The notes below the pieces were generated by a model. It searched no databases. It was given only the letters and a program-made list of their open reading frames with translations, and was not told where the DNA came from. A stretch of 24,427 bases of DNA from an uncultured Lysobacteraceae bacterium. GTDB taxonomy: Bacteria; Pseudomonadota; Gammaproteobacteria; Xanthomonadales; Xanthomonadaceae. Position 1 is the stretch's first letter, and every line of letters starts with the position of its first letter. The stretch covers positions 1 to 24,427 of the forward strand of contig CAMLSB010000013.1 in the NCBI GenBank assembly GCA_946482565.1. The letters run 5' to 3'. The position numbers and the translations under genes are program-made. Of this stretch, positions 1 to 6,043 are shown in pieces.

Positions 1-1
1 G

Positions 2-88
2 TACCTGCTGCGCAAGGGCTTCGACATCGAGATCGAATCGAGCACGGTGGAGAACCGGGCCTCTGTGAACTGGCGGATGGAGCGCTAG
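2..88 (+). CDS. C-terminal end of an unidentified protein (5' truncated)
   Basis: An open frame enters from the left edge and ends at a TAG at 86-88. It gives 28 residues, starting YLLRKGFDIEIESS and ending NWRMER. The codons are GC-rich in the third position, like the core genes of the window and unlike the next gene. Too little is left to recognise a family. The frame continues beyond the window, so no start can be given. Confidence 0.55.
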   Translation, partial: YLLRKGFDIEIESSTVENRASVNWRMER

Positions 89-202
89 GTCGCGCTCCGC
101 CGAGCCGGGCATGGTCCCCGTTGTTCCTCGTATCGTGTGGAGCTAGGCTGAGGGCTGAGCGTAACGCTAAGCCATTGCCTGGTCGCCATGGGGGAGATTG
201 CA

Positions 203-1069
203 ATGATTTTTCGTCGCGGAGTCATGTTCGCGTCCCTTCTGTTTTTCGGGTTTTCTTTGTGGGGTGCGCAAGCTGCCGCAAATCCGGCCCAAAAGGCAGC
301 CGCCCGGAAATCACGGCCGGAATGGCAACCGCTGCCATTTCCTGAGTCCGGGACTTTGCCTAAAAACTACAAGGGGCTTGATGCAAAACGTGTCTGGCAT
401 CTTTTCAAATCCAAGGAGGCTTCGCTGAAGAAGGGCGAGTACGAGACGACGCTGGACTACCAAAAGAGGTTGGAAACAGCCGATCTGCTGCCTTTGGTGC
501 GCGAAAGCAGCTATGCCTTTTCATTGAAGGACGTGACGACGTCTTATGATGCCGATGCACAGCAATATTCCTTTTCCGACTACCTGTTCTGCAAGAAAAC
601 ATACGACACTGGTGATGATGCTGGTTGGTTCACGTGCAAGATCGACACCGTCGACAGCGAGCACAGCACGTACATCGGGACGAATAGTTTCGGGGCGAGC
701 GCCGTGATAGACAAGAGCACCGGGAAGGATTTCGCCATCGCCGTACGACCTGATAGTCCGTTCTTCAAAAGCGTTCTCTTCCAGGGAGATCCGTACAATT
801 CGTACAAATCAAGCTACGAGCTGAAGACAACGCTTCCGTTGCCGATAGAGCATGCGAAGGCACTTCAGGGATTGACGATCGGAGTCCTCCTCGTTGGAAA
901 GTTCGCCGCGTCGACGTTGATCGAAGGCCGTCCGACCCTCATAAGCCCGACGCTCAACGACCCTATCGACATTTTCGTGATGGAAGATGCTGCGCCTTTC
1001 GACCCCCAAGAGGTCGTCTTTTATGTCGTCGAAACCGGCGAAATCCTCGCCAGGACGAGCATCAATTAG
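203..1069 (+). CDS. Secreted protein of unknown function, atypically low GC
   Basis: This 288-residue protein has a clear N-terminal signal peptide: Met-Ile-Phe-Arg-Arg, then a hydrophobic stretch of about 15 residues ending WGAQA, with likely cleavage near residue 23. It should act in the periplasm or outside the cell. I do not recognise the mature part. It carries a charged segment (KGEYETTLDYQKRLE, about residues 75-90), two cysteines in the middle that could form a disulphide, and no membrane segment. The start at 203 is preferred over the in-frame ATG at 188 because a strong GGGGGAGA ribosome site (190-197) sits 5 bases before 203. Codon use is far more AT-rich than in the neighbours: bases 541-600 are about 43% GC, against about 78% for 18901-18960. 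This suggests horizontal acquisition. The gene stands alone between core-like genes. Confidence 0.85.
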   Translation: MIFRRGVMFASLLFFGFSLWGAQAAANPAQKAAARKSRPEWQPLPFPESGTLPKNYKGLDAKRVWHLFKSKEASLKKGEYETTLDYQKRLETADLLPLVRESSYAFSLKDVTTSYDADAQQYSFSDYLFCKKTYDTGDDAGWFTCKIDTVDSEHSTYIGTNSFGASAVIDKSTGKDFAIAVRPDSPFFKSVLFQGDPYNSYKSSYELKTTLPLPIEHAKALQGLTIGVLLVGKFAASTLIEGRPTLISPTLNDPIDIFVMEDAAPFDPQEVVFYVVETGEILARTSIN

Positions 1070-1105
1070 CTCCGTACCACCCGCTACAGGCTTCCGTCAC
1101 TTGTC

Positions 1106-1771
1106 ATGAGCGACTATCCAGACGACATCTACACCGAGCCCACGCCGGACCCGGACACGCTCGCCAACCTCGGCCCGCTGGCGCGGATCGCGGGCGTGTG
1201 GGAAAGCGCGGTCGGCATGGACGTCAACCCGAAGGCCGACGGCCCGGAGCACCAGGCCTTCGTCGAGCGCATCGAACTGCAGCCGATCGACGCGCAGACC
1301 AACGGGCCGCAGCTGTATTACGGGCTGCGTTACCACGCGCGCATCGTGAAGCCGGGCGAGGTCGAGGCCTTCCACGACCAGGTCGGCTACTGGTTGTGGG
1401 AGCCGGCGACGGGCACGCTGATCCAGACGCTGTCGATCCCGCGCGGGCAGGTCGCGCTGGCAATGGGGCGCGCAACGGCCGACGCACGCACGTTCAGGCT
1501 CGAAGCGGTACGCGGTTCGACGGTCAACGGCATCAGTTCCAATCCGTTCCTGGAAGCGGCGTTCCGCACCGACCGCTACGTCATCACCGTCACCACGCAC
1601 GACGACGGCACCTGGTCGTACGAGCAGGAGACGACGCTGGTCATCCCCGGCCAGGCCGAGCCGTTCGCGCACACCGACCGCAACACGCTGGTGCGCATCG
1701 CCGCACCGATACCGAACCCGACGGCGCTGCAGGCTTTGGCGGAAGCAGCAGCCGGCAAGACACCCGCGTAG
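1106..1771 (+). CDS. Heme-binding beta-barrel (nitrobindin/FABP-like) protein
   Basis: The 221-residue product resembles the bacterial nitrobindin-like family (THAP4-type heme-binding barrel, formerly DUF1794). The family signature is seen in order: LGPLARIAGVWES near residues 22-34, LYYGLRYHARI near 70-80, FHDQVGYWLWEPATG near 88-102, ISSNPFLEAAFRT near 143-155, HDDGTWSYEQETTL near 165-178 and a C-terminal HTDRNTLVRI near 189-198. There is no signal peptide, so it is cytoplasmic. In characterised relatives the barrel binds ferric heme and handles nitric oxide or peroxynitrite. A histidine near the C-terminus is the expected iron ligand, and H189 in HTDRN is a candidate. The exact role here is inferred. 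It is followed 29 bases later by a small membrane protein gene. Confidence 0.77.
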   Translation: MSDYPDDIYTEPTPDPDTLANLGPLARIAGVWESAVGMDVNPKADGPEHQAFVERIELQPIDAQTNGPQLYYGLRYHARIVKPGEVEAFHDQVGYWLWEPATGTLIQTLSIPRGQVALAMGRATADARTFRLEAVRGSTVNGISSNPFLEAAFRTDRYVITVTTHDDGTWSYEQETTLVIPGQAEPFAHTDRNTLVRIAAPIPNPTALQALAEAAAGKTPA

Positions 1772-1800
1772 ACGCCGGGATCCACGAGGAGCGAATGCCG

Positions 1801-2049
1801 ATGAACGACTCGCCGCGCTATTGGTTCAAGGCGAAGCGATACGGCTGGGGCTGGGGGCTTCCCACCGCCTGGCAAGGCTGGGTCGCGTACGCGCTCTTCG
1901 CGCTCGGCGTGGTGGGCGTCGTGCGCACATTCCCGCCGCAGCGCGCGCCGGGATCCTTCGCGATCGGCTTGATCGCGCTGGCGGCGCTGCTGTTCATGGC
2001 CTGCCTGCTGAAGGGCGAGCCGCCGCGCTGGCGCTGGGGCGGGAAGTGA
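1801..2049 (+). CDS. Small two-helix membrane protein, unknown function
   Basis: The protein has 82 residues with two predicted membrane helices (about 25-43 and 51-70). The N-terminus is aromatic and basic (PRYWFKAKRYGWGWGLP) and the C-terminus short and basic (PPRWRWGGK). Small proteins with this start are common in xanthomonads, but I know of no function. The ATG at 1801 is preferred over the in-frame ATG at 1795: the GAGGAG site at 1786-1791 lies 9 bases from 1801 but only 3 from 1795. Its TGA overlaps the ATG of the following GNAT remnant (ATGA at 2046-2051), so the two were probably translated in series. Confidence 0.75.
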   Translation: MNDSPRYWFKAKRYGWGWGLPTAWQGWVAYALFALGVVGVVRTFPPQRAPGSFAIGLIALAALLFMACLLKGEPPRWRWGGK

Positions 2050-2262
2050 TGGCCGAAACCGGGATACGGCATGCCGACACCGACGCGGAGATCGCCGCCA
2101 CCTTCGACGTGATGCGCCAGCTGCGGCCGCACCTGGATCGCGGCGACTACGTGGCCCGCATCCGCCAGCTCTTCGCGCACGGTCCGCGAGCAGGCGCACC
2201 GCTTCTATTTCCGGGAGGGCTTCGGCATCGAATGCTTCCACTTCCGCATGCCCCTGGCCTGA
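2049..2262 (+). pseudogene. GNAT-family N-acetyltransferase remnant with internal deletion
   Basis: The ATG at 2049 starts a recognisable GNAT N-terminus (IRHADTDAEIAATF, then MRQLRPHL and YVARIRQL). About 45 codons in, the original frame loses similarity. From 2182, in the +1 frame, a typical GNAT C-terminus appears: REQAHRFYFREGFGIE and CFHFRMPLA, ending at a TGA at 2260-2262. The two ends are nearly adjacent, whereas in intact relatives roughly 75-80 residues lie between them, including the acetyl-CoA-binding Q/RxxGxG/A loop. A single deletion that also shifted the frame explains this. Read straight from 2049, the frame runs to a stop at 2274-2276 and gives a 75-residue protein with a nonsense tail. 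The enzyme is expected to be inactive. Confidence 0.72.
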
Positions 2263-2272
2263 AGGCCCGACG

Positions 2273-3100
2273 ATGAACCATTCCCTCGCCCACGTCGCCA
2301 TCGTCGTCCGCGATTACGACGAGGCGATCGCGTTCTACACCGGCGTGCTCGGCTTCCGGCTCGTCGAGGACACGCCGCGCGAGCCCGGCAAGCGCTGGGT
2401 CGTGGTTGCGCCGCGGGGATCGGGCGGCGGCGGCACGTCGCTGCTGCTGGCGCGCGCGGCGACGCCGGAGCAGGAACGCTTCATCGGCAACCAGGCTGGC
2501 GGCCGCGTATTCCTGTTCCTGCACACCGACGATTTCGCGCGCGACCATGCCCGCCTGCAAGCGGCCGGCGTGCGCTTCGTGCGCGAGCCCAGCCGCGAGG
2601 ATTACGGAACGGTCGTCGTGTTCGAGGACCTGTACGGCAATCGCTGGGACCTGATCGAACCCGCGCGCGCGGCGACACCGCCGCCCGCGTTGCCGCTGCG
2701 CGGCGGCTGCCTGTGCGGCGCGGTTCGCTACGCCGCGAGCGCGCTGCCCCGCGTGAGCACGCTCTGCCACTGCCGCAGCTGCCGGCTCGCGTCGGGCGCG
2801 CCGAGCGTCGGCTGGGTCGTGTTCGGCACCGACGACGTCGCGTTCGAGGGCGAGCGTCGCATGTACGCTTCCTCGCCGGGCATCACGCGCAGCTTCTGCC
2901 CGCACTGCGGCACCTCGCTCACCTGGCAGCGCGACGACCAGCCCGGCAGCATCGACCTGCAGGCCGCCACGCTCGACGACGCTTCCGCGTTCCCGCCGAC
3001 GAAGGAAATCTGGCTGGAGGAGAAGATCGCCTGGGAAGCGGTGAACCCCGCCACCGCGCACTACGCGCGCAGCAGCGCCGGCGCCGAGCCGATCGACTAA
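2273..3100 (+). CDS. Fusion of a VOC (glyoxalase-like) domain and a GFA zinc domain
   Basis: The 275-residue protein joins two small enzyme folds. Residues 1-130 are a vicinal-oxygen-chelate domain: HVAIVVRDYDEAIAFYTGVLGF at the start, a beta hairpin near 41-60, and FEDLYGNRWDLIEP at 117-130. Metal-ligand candidates are H7, H84 and E129. Residues 142-265 are a GFA/CENP-V domain with its zinc cysteines: C146 and C148 in GGCLCGAVRY, C165, C167 and C170 in LCHCRSC, and C209 and C212 in FCPHCGTSL. VOC proteins include glyoxalases, dioxygenases and resistance proteins. GFA proteins are linked to glutathione adducts of formaldehyde, though many have no proven activity. Fusion suggests handling of a reactive carbonyl or its thiol adduct, which is inference. 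The domains are linked by about 12 Ala/Pro-rich residues with no stop or frameshift. Confidence 0.85.
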   Translation: MNHSLAHVAIVVRDYDEAIAFYTGVLGFRLVEDTPREPGKRWVVVAPRGSGGGGTSLLLARAATPEQERFIGNQAGGRVFLFLHTDDFARDHARLQAAGVRFVREPSREDYGTVVVFEDLYGNRWDLIEPARAATPPPALPLRGGCLCGAVRYAASALPRVSTLCHCRSCRLASGAPSVGWVVFGTDDVAFEGERRMYASSPGITRSFCPHCGTSLTWQRDDQPGSIDLQAATLDDASAFPPTKEIWLEEKIAWEAVNPATAHYARSSAGAEPID

Positions 3101-3103
3101 GCT
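3098..3103 (+). promoter_or_regulatory. Candidate -10 element placing the start of a leaderless mRNA
   Basis: TAAGCT lies 6 bases before the ATG at 3110. Transcription from such a -10 would begin at or next to the A of the start codon. No purine-rich ribosome site is seen before that ATG. I see no convincing -35. This is inference from spacing only. Confidence 0.3.
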
Positions 3104-3109
3104 GCGCGC

Positions 3110-3457
3110 ATGGCTTCCGATCCCGGTTACGTCGAATACGTGCTCGACCAGGTCGGCCCGCTGCCCGGGCTGGCGCACAAGATGATGTTCGGCGAGTACG
3201 GGCTGTGGCTCGACGCGAAGATCGTCGCGCTGGTCTGCGACGACCAGTTCCTGCTGAAGCCGACTCCGGCGGGCCGCGCGCTGCTCGGCGGCGATCCGCC
3301 CGCCGTGCCGCCCTATCCGGGCGCGAAGCCCTGGCTGCTGGTCGAGGACCTCGACGACGGCGAGGCGCTGCGCGCATTGCTGCGCGCCACCGCCGACGCG
3401 TTGCCGGCGCCGAAGCCCACGGGCGGTCGCAAGCGCCAGGCCCCCGCGGCGCGCTGA
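3110..3457 (+). CDS. TfoX/Sxy N-terminal domain protein
   Basis: The 115-residue protein matches the TfoX N-terminal domain family. It has the diagnostic KMMFGEYGLWLDAKIVALV near residues 24-42, DDQFLLKPTPAGRALLG near 44-60 and a PPYPGAKPWLLVED stretch near 67-80. It ends in a short basic tail (GGRKRQAPAAR). Full-length TfoX (Sxy), the competence regulator, adds a C-terminal helix-hairpin-helix domain that is absent here. Stand-alone N-terminal domain proteins of this size are common, with no established function, and a role in competence should not be assumed. The gene follows the VOC-GFA gene by 9 bases and may be co-transcribed with it or read from its own leaderless start. Confidence 0.82.
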   Translation: MASDPGYVEYVLDQVGPLPGLAHKMMFGEYGLWLDAKIVALVCDDQFLLKPTPAGRALLGGDPPAVPPYPGAKPWLLVEDLDDGEALRALLRATADALPAPKPTGGRKRQAPAAR

Positions 3458-3511
3458 TCTGCTAGCGTGCGCCCCAGCCGGCCATCGCGGCCGGGATCGG
3501 GGGAATTCCCT

Positions 3512-3934
3512 ATGAGCAACGCACCGAAGTGGCTGTCGCCCGTCGCCATCGTCGCCCTGTTGTGGAACCTGCTGGGTTGCGTCGGCTGGGTCGCCGACAT
3601 GCGCGCGACGCCGGAACAGGTCGCCGCGATGGGGCCGGACATGATCAAGCTCTACGCGGCGCTTCCGCCGTGGCTGCCTACGGCGACCGGCGTCGCCGTC
3701 CTTGGCGGCGTGGCCGGCTGCCTCGGCCTGTGGCTGCGCAAGCGCTGGGCGCCGAAGTTGCTGTGGTTGTCGCTGGCAGGCGTCATCGCGCAGGACATCG
3801 GGCTGTTCGTGATCGCCGGCGGATTCGCGCTCGCGGGCCTGCTGCCGACCGTGCTGCAGGCCGCGGTGCTGGTCGTCGCGATCGGGCTGGTGCTGCTGGC
3901 TCGCCGCGCCGAACGCGCCGGCTGGCTCGGCTGA
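3512..3934 (+). CDS. Four-helix integral membrane protein, unknown function (copy 1)
   Basis: The 140-residue product has four predicted membrane helices (about 9-28, 53-74, 82-103 and 112-130) and a short polar loop after helix 1 (DMRATPEQVAAMGPDM). The start at 3512 is chosen over the longer frame from 3467 because a GGGGGAA site (3499-3505) sits 6 bases upstream and the upstream part is low-complexity Arg/Pro/Ser. Small proteins with this layout are sometimes called 'sugar transporter' in databases, but I see nothing that supports transport. The product aligns along its length with the one starting at 4202, so the two are tandem paralogs. Confidence 0.78.
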   Translation: MSNAPKWLSPVAIVALLWNLLGCVGWVADMRATPEQVAAMGPDMIKLYAALPPWLPTATGVAVLGGVAGCLGLWLRKRWAPKLLWLSLAGVIAQDIGLFVIAGGFALAGLLPTVLQAAVLVVAIGLVLLARRAERAGWLG

Positions 3935-3985
3935 ACGGAGGGCAAAACCCCCGGCCGCGCGACTTCCACTGGCCGCGCCCGGCGG

Positions 3986-3991
3986 TATAGT
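3986..3991 (+). promoter_or_regulatory. -10 element (TATAGT) for a probable leaderless mRNA
   Basis: TATAGT matches the sigma-70 -10 consensus at five of six positions and ends 7 bases before the ATG at 3999. Transcription would start at the start codon itself. No clear -35 is seen 16-18 bases upstream. No ribosome site can fit between this element and the ATG. Confidence 0.5.
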
Positions 3992-3998
3992 CCGCTCC

Positions 3999-4205
3999 AT
4001 GACGACCTTCCTGCTCTGGGTGCTCCTGCTCGTGGTCTGCTGGCCGCTGGCCCTGCTCGCGCTGGTGGCGTGGCCGTTCGTTTGGCTGCTGTCGCTGCCG
4101 TTCCGGCTGGTCGGGATCACGTTCTCCGCGCTGTTCGCGTTCCTGCGCGCGCTGCTGTTCCTGCCGGCGCGCGTGCTCGGCGGCGGTCGCCCCGCCGCGG
4201 CATGA
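3999..4205 (+). CDS. Small hydrophobic membrane protein
   Basis: The 68-residue protein is almost entirely hydrophobic, with one helix at about 4-27 and a second at about 30-58, and a small GGGRPAAA tail. I recognise no family with a known function. It appears to be translated from a leaderless message. Its TGA overlaps the ATG of the next gene in an ATGA (4202-4205), so it and the downstream four-helix protein are probably translationally coupled and may work together in the membrane. Confidence 0.72.
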   Translation: MTTFLLWVLLLVVCWPLALLALVAWPFVWLLSLPFRLVGITFSALFAFLRALLFLPARVLGGGRPAAA

Positions 4206-4648
4206 CGGCCAACGTCATCGATCCACGCCGTCCCCCCGGCTGGTTCTGGGTGGTCGGCGTGCTGGTCGCGCTGTGGATGCTGGTGGGCGTGCTCGCCTGG
4301 TGCGTCGACCTGGGCATGAGCGCGGAACGCCTGGCGCAAATGCCGGCGGCGCAGCAACAGCTGTACGCGATGCGGCCGCGGTGGGTGTTCGTCGTCTACG
4401 CGATCGCGGTGTTCACCGGCTTGGCGGGCGCGATCCTGTTGCTGTTGCGGCACAAGCTCGCGAAGACCTTGTTCCTGGTGTCGCTGCTCGCGGCGATCGT
4501 GCAGTTCGGCTACATCTTCGCGGCGATGCACGCACTGGCGCTGCTCGGGCCCGCAATGGCCTTGCCGCTGCCGGCGATGGTGATCGCCGTCGGCCTGTTC
4601 ACCGTGTGGTATGCGCGCTGGTGCGCGCGCCACGGCCTGACGCGCTGA
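4202..4648 (+). CDS. Four-helix integral membrane protein, unknown function (copy 2)
   Basis: The 148-residue protein has four predicted helices (about 13-33, 61-82, 87-107 and 120-140). It shares with the 3512 product the order of helix, D/E-rich loop with MSAERLAQMPAAQQQLY (compare TPEQVAAMGPDMIKLY there), a Pro-Arg-Trp entry to helix 2, and a basic L-L-R-x-K/R turn between helices 2 and 3. That marks it as a diverged paralog. The start at 4202 overlaps the stop of the preceding small gene. Longer upstream frames run through that gene and are Arg/Ala-rich shadows. The function is unknown. Confidence 0.78.
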   Translation: MTANVIDPRRPPGWFWVVGVLVALWMLVGVLAWCVDLGMSAERLAQMPAAQQQLYAMRPRWVFVVYAIAVFTGLAGAILLLLRHKLAKTLFLVSLLAAIVQFGYIFAAMHALALLGPAMALPLPAMVIAVGLFTVWYARWCARHGLTR

Positions 4649-4682
4649 ACCTGCCTGGGCGGCTCGCCCCGGTCGCCTGGCT

Positions 4683-5996
4683 TCAGGGGGCGATCACCAC
4701 GCCGCGCAGGCGCGGCACGCCGCCCTCGATGTCGGTCCACACCGCGTAACCCTCGCTGCCGCGCAACGCGATCTTCGGGAAGCCGGTGCCGCGGCCGCGG
4801 CCCTGCAGCTTCGCGACTTCGAGGCGCTGGTATTCGCGCTTGAGGTCGGGCGTGCGGCGCGACAGCCACAGCGACTGGCCGGCGGCATCCTCGCGGATCC
4901 ACAGGATCCAGGCCTGGCGCGCATCGAGCGCGAGCGCGACGCGGCCCTGCACCTGCTCGCCTTCGTCGATCGCGACCGGCGCGCCGAAGCTGTCGCCGGC
5001 ATCCTCGCTGCGCGCGATGCGCACCGACGGCGTGCCGCCGGCTTCCGTGTACCAGGCGACCAGCGCGGCGTTGCCGTCGGCGGCCACGGCCGGACCGTTC
5101 ACCGGACAACCGGTCATCTTCCAGCCGTCGGCATGCACGGCGACGGGCTTGCCCCAGGCCTTGCCGTCGTAGCGCACGGCGGCGATGTCGCGGATCTCCT
5201 TGTCGCTGCGGTCGCGGTACACCAGCAGCGGGCCGCGGTCGGTGGCGGCGATCGCGGTCTGGCAGCAATCGCAGGTCTTCGCGTCGACGATGGCCTCGCC
5301 GCTGCGCTGCAGGTTCATGTCGAACACGGCGGCGCGTAGCGCGGTGCGGCCTTCGGCGTGCATGTCGTGGCCGCCGTGCTTCATGCCGGCGCCATCGTCG
5401 TGGTGCATGTCGCCCTCGACGTTGTCGCGGCCATCGAGCCAGGCCACGCCGATCGTGTCGCGCGACGCCGGCCACAGTGCGGCAAAGCCATGCTCGGCTT
5501 CCACGCCGTCGTCGTTCACCGCGATCGGCGATGCCCAGTTGAACCCGCCATCGACCGAGCGGCTCAGCGCGACGTTGCCGGCGTGGCCTTCGCCCATCTT
5601 CTGCATGAACTGCACCCACAGCGCGCCATCGGCGGTCTGCGCGATGTGCGGGGTGTTCGCCCAGTTCGCCATCAGCGAATCGCCGACGGCAATGGTGCGC
5701 GGCGCGCTCTGCCAGTGGCCGTCCTCGCTCATCGCGACGAACTGCAACGCGTTGCGGCGGCCCTCGACGCTGTTGATCCAGCTCAGCAGCAGGCGACCGT
5801 CGGCGGTGGCGGCAAGATCCGGCTGCGCGGAACCGGCCGAGGAGGGCAGCGGCCATTCGTGCACGACGTAGGGTCCGGCAAGATCGGCCGGCGCGGTGGC
5901 GGTGGCGCCCGCGGCCGTGGCCGTGGCCGCATCGGGCGCGCCGCGGTGGCAGGCGGCCAGCGCGAGGGGGAGCAGGAGGACGGCTAGCTTGCGCAT
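4683..5996 (-). CDS. Lipoprotein with BNR/sialidase-like beta-propeller
   Basis: The 437-residue product has a lipoprotein signal (MRKLAVLLLPLALAAC, with C16 the lipidated residue) and should be anchored in the periplasm or outer membrane. The mature part resembles exo-sialidase/BNR-repeat proteins. An Asp-box, SVDGGFNW, sits at 147-154, and a second, weaker one (SEDAGDSF) appears later, fitting a beta-propeller. I do not see the arginine triad of true sialidases clearly enough to claim hydrolase activity. Two unusual patches are a His/Met/Asp-rich segment at about 197-213 (HHDDGAGMKHGGHDMH) and a CDCC cluster (C242, C244, C245) with a further GCPVNGP (C297). Metal binding is possible, but inferred. 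The gene lies 47 bases after mnmG, and its AAGGAG ribosome site directly follows a REP hairpin. Confidence 0.8.
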   Translation of the reverse strand: MRKLAVLLLPLALAACHRGAPDAATATAAGATATAPADLAGPYVVHEWPLPSSAGSAQPDLAATADGRLLLSWINSVEGRRNALQFVAMSEDGHWQSAPRTIAVGDSLMANWANTPHIAQTADGALWVQFMQKMGEGHAGNVALSRSVDGGFNWASPIAVNDDGVEAEHGFAALWPASRDTIGVAWLDGRDNVEGDMHHDDGAGMKHGGHDMHAEGRTALRAAVFDMNLQRSGEAIVDAKTCDCCQTAIAATDRGPLLVYRDRSDKEIRDIAAVRYDGKAWGKPVAVHADGWKMTGCPVNGPAVAADGNAALVAWYTEAGGTPSVRIARSEDAGDSFGAPVAIDEGEQVQGRVALALDARQAWILWIREDAAGQSLWLSRRTPDLKREYQRLEVAKLQGRGRGTGFPKIALRGSEGYAVWTDIEGGVPRLRGVVIAP

Positions 5997-6012
5997 GTTC
6001 GGAGCTCCTTGC

Positions 6013-6034
6013 AGCCGACCAGGGTCGGCTCTAC
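6013..6034 (-). repeat. GTAG-type REP palindrome (SMAG-like)
   Basis: Read on the minus strand this is GTAG followed by the arms AGCCGACC and GGTCGGCT with a 2-base loop, a perfect 8-bp stem. A GTAG head with a GCCGACC-type hairpin is the form of the REP elements that are very abundant in Stenotrophomonas and relatives. It lies between mnmG and the BNR lipoprotein gene, just before the latter's ribosome site. Only this one copy is evident in the window. Confidence 0.72.
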
Positions 6035-6043
6035 GTGTCGGGG

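Noticed and set aside
2147..4633. 828-residue minus-strand open frame
   Set aside because: It is Arg/Gln/His/Ala-rich, resembles nothing, and lies antisense to at least six plus-strand genes with clear family motifs; a shadow of high-GC codons.
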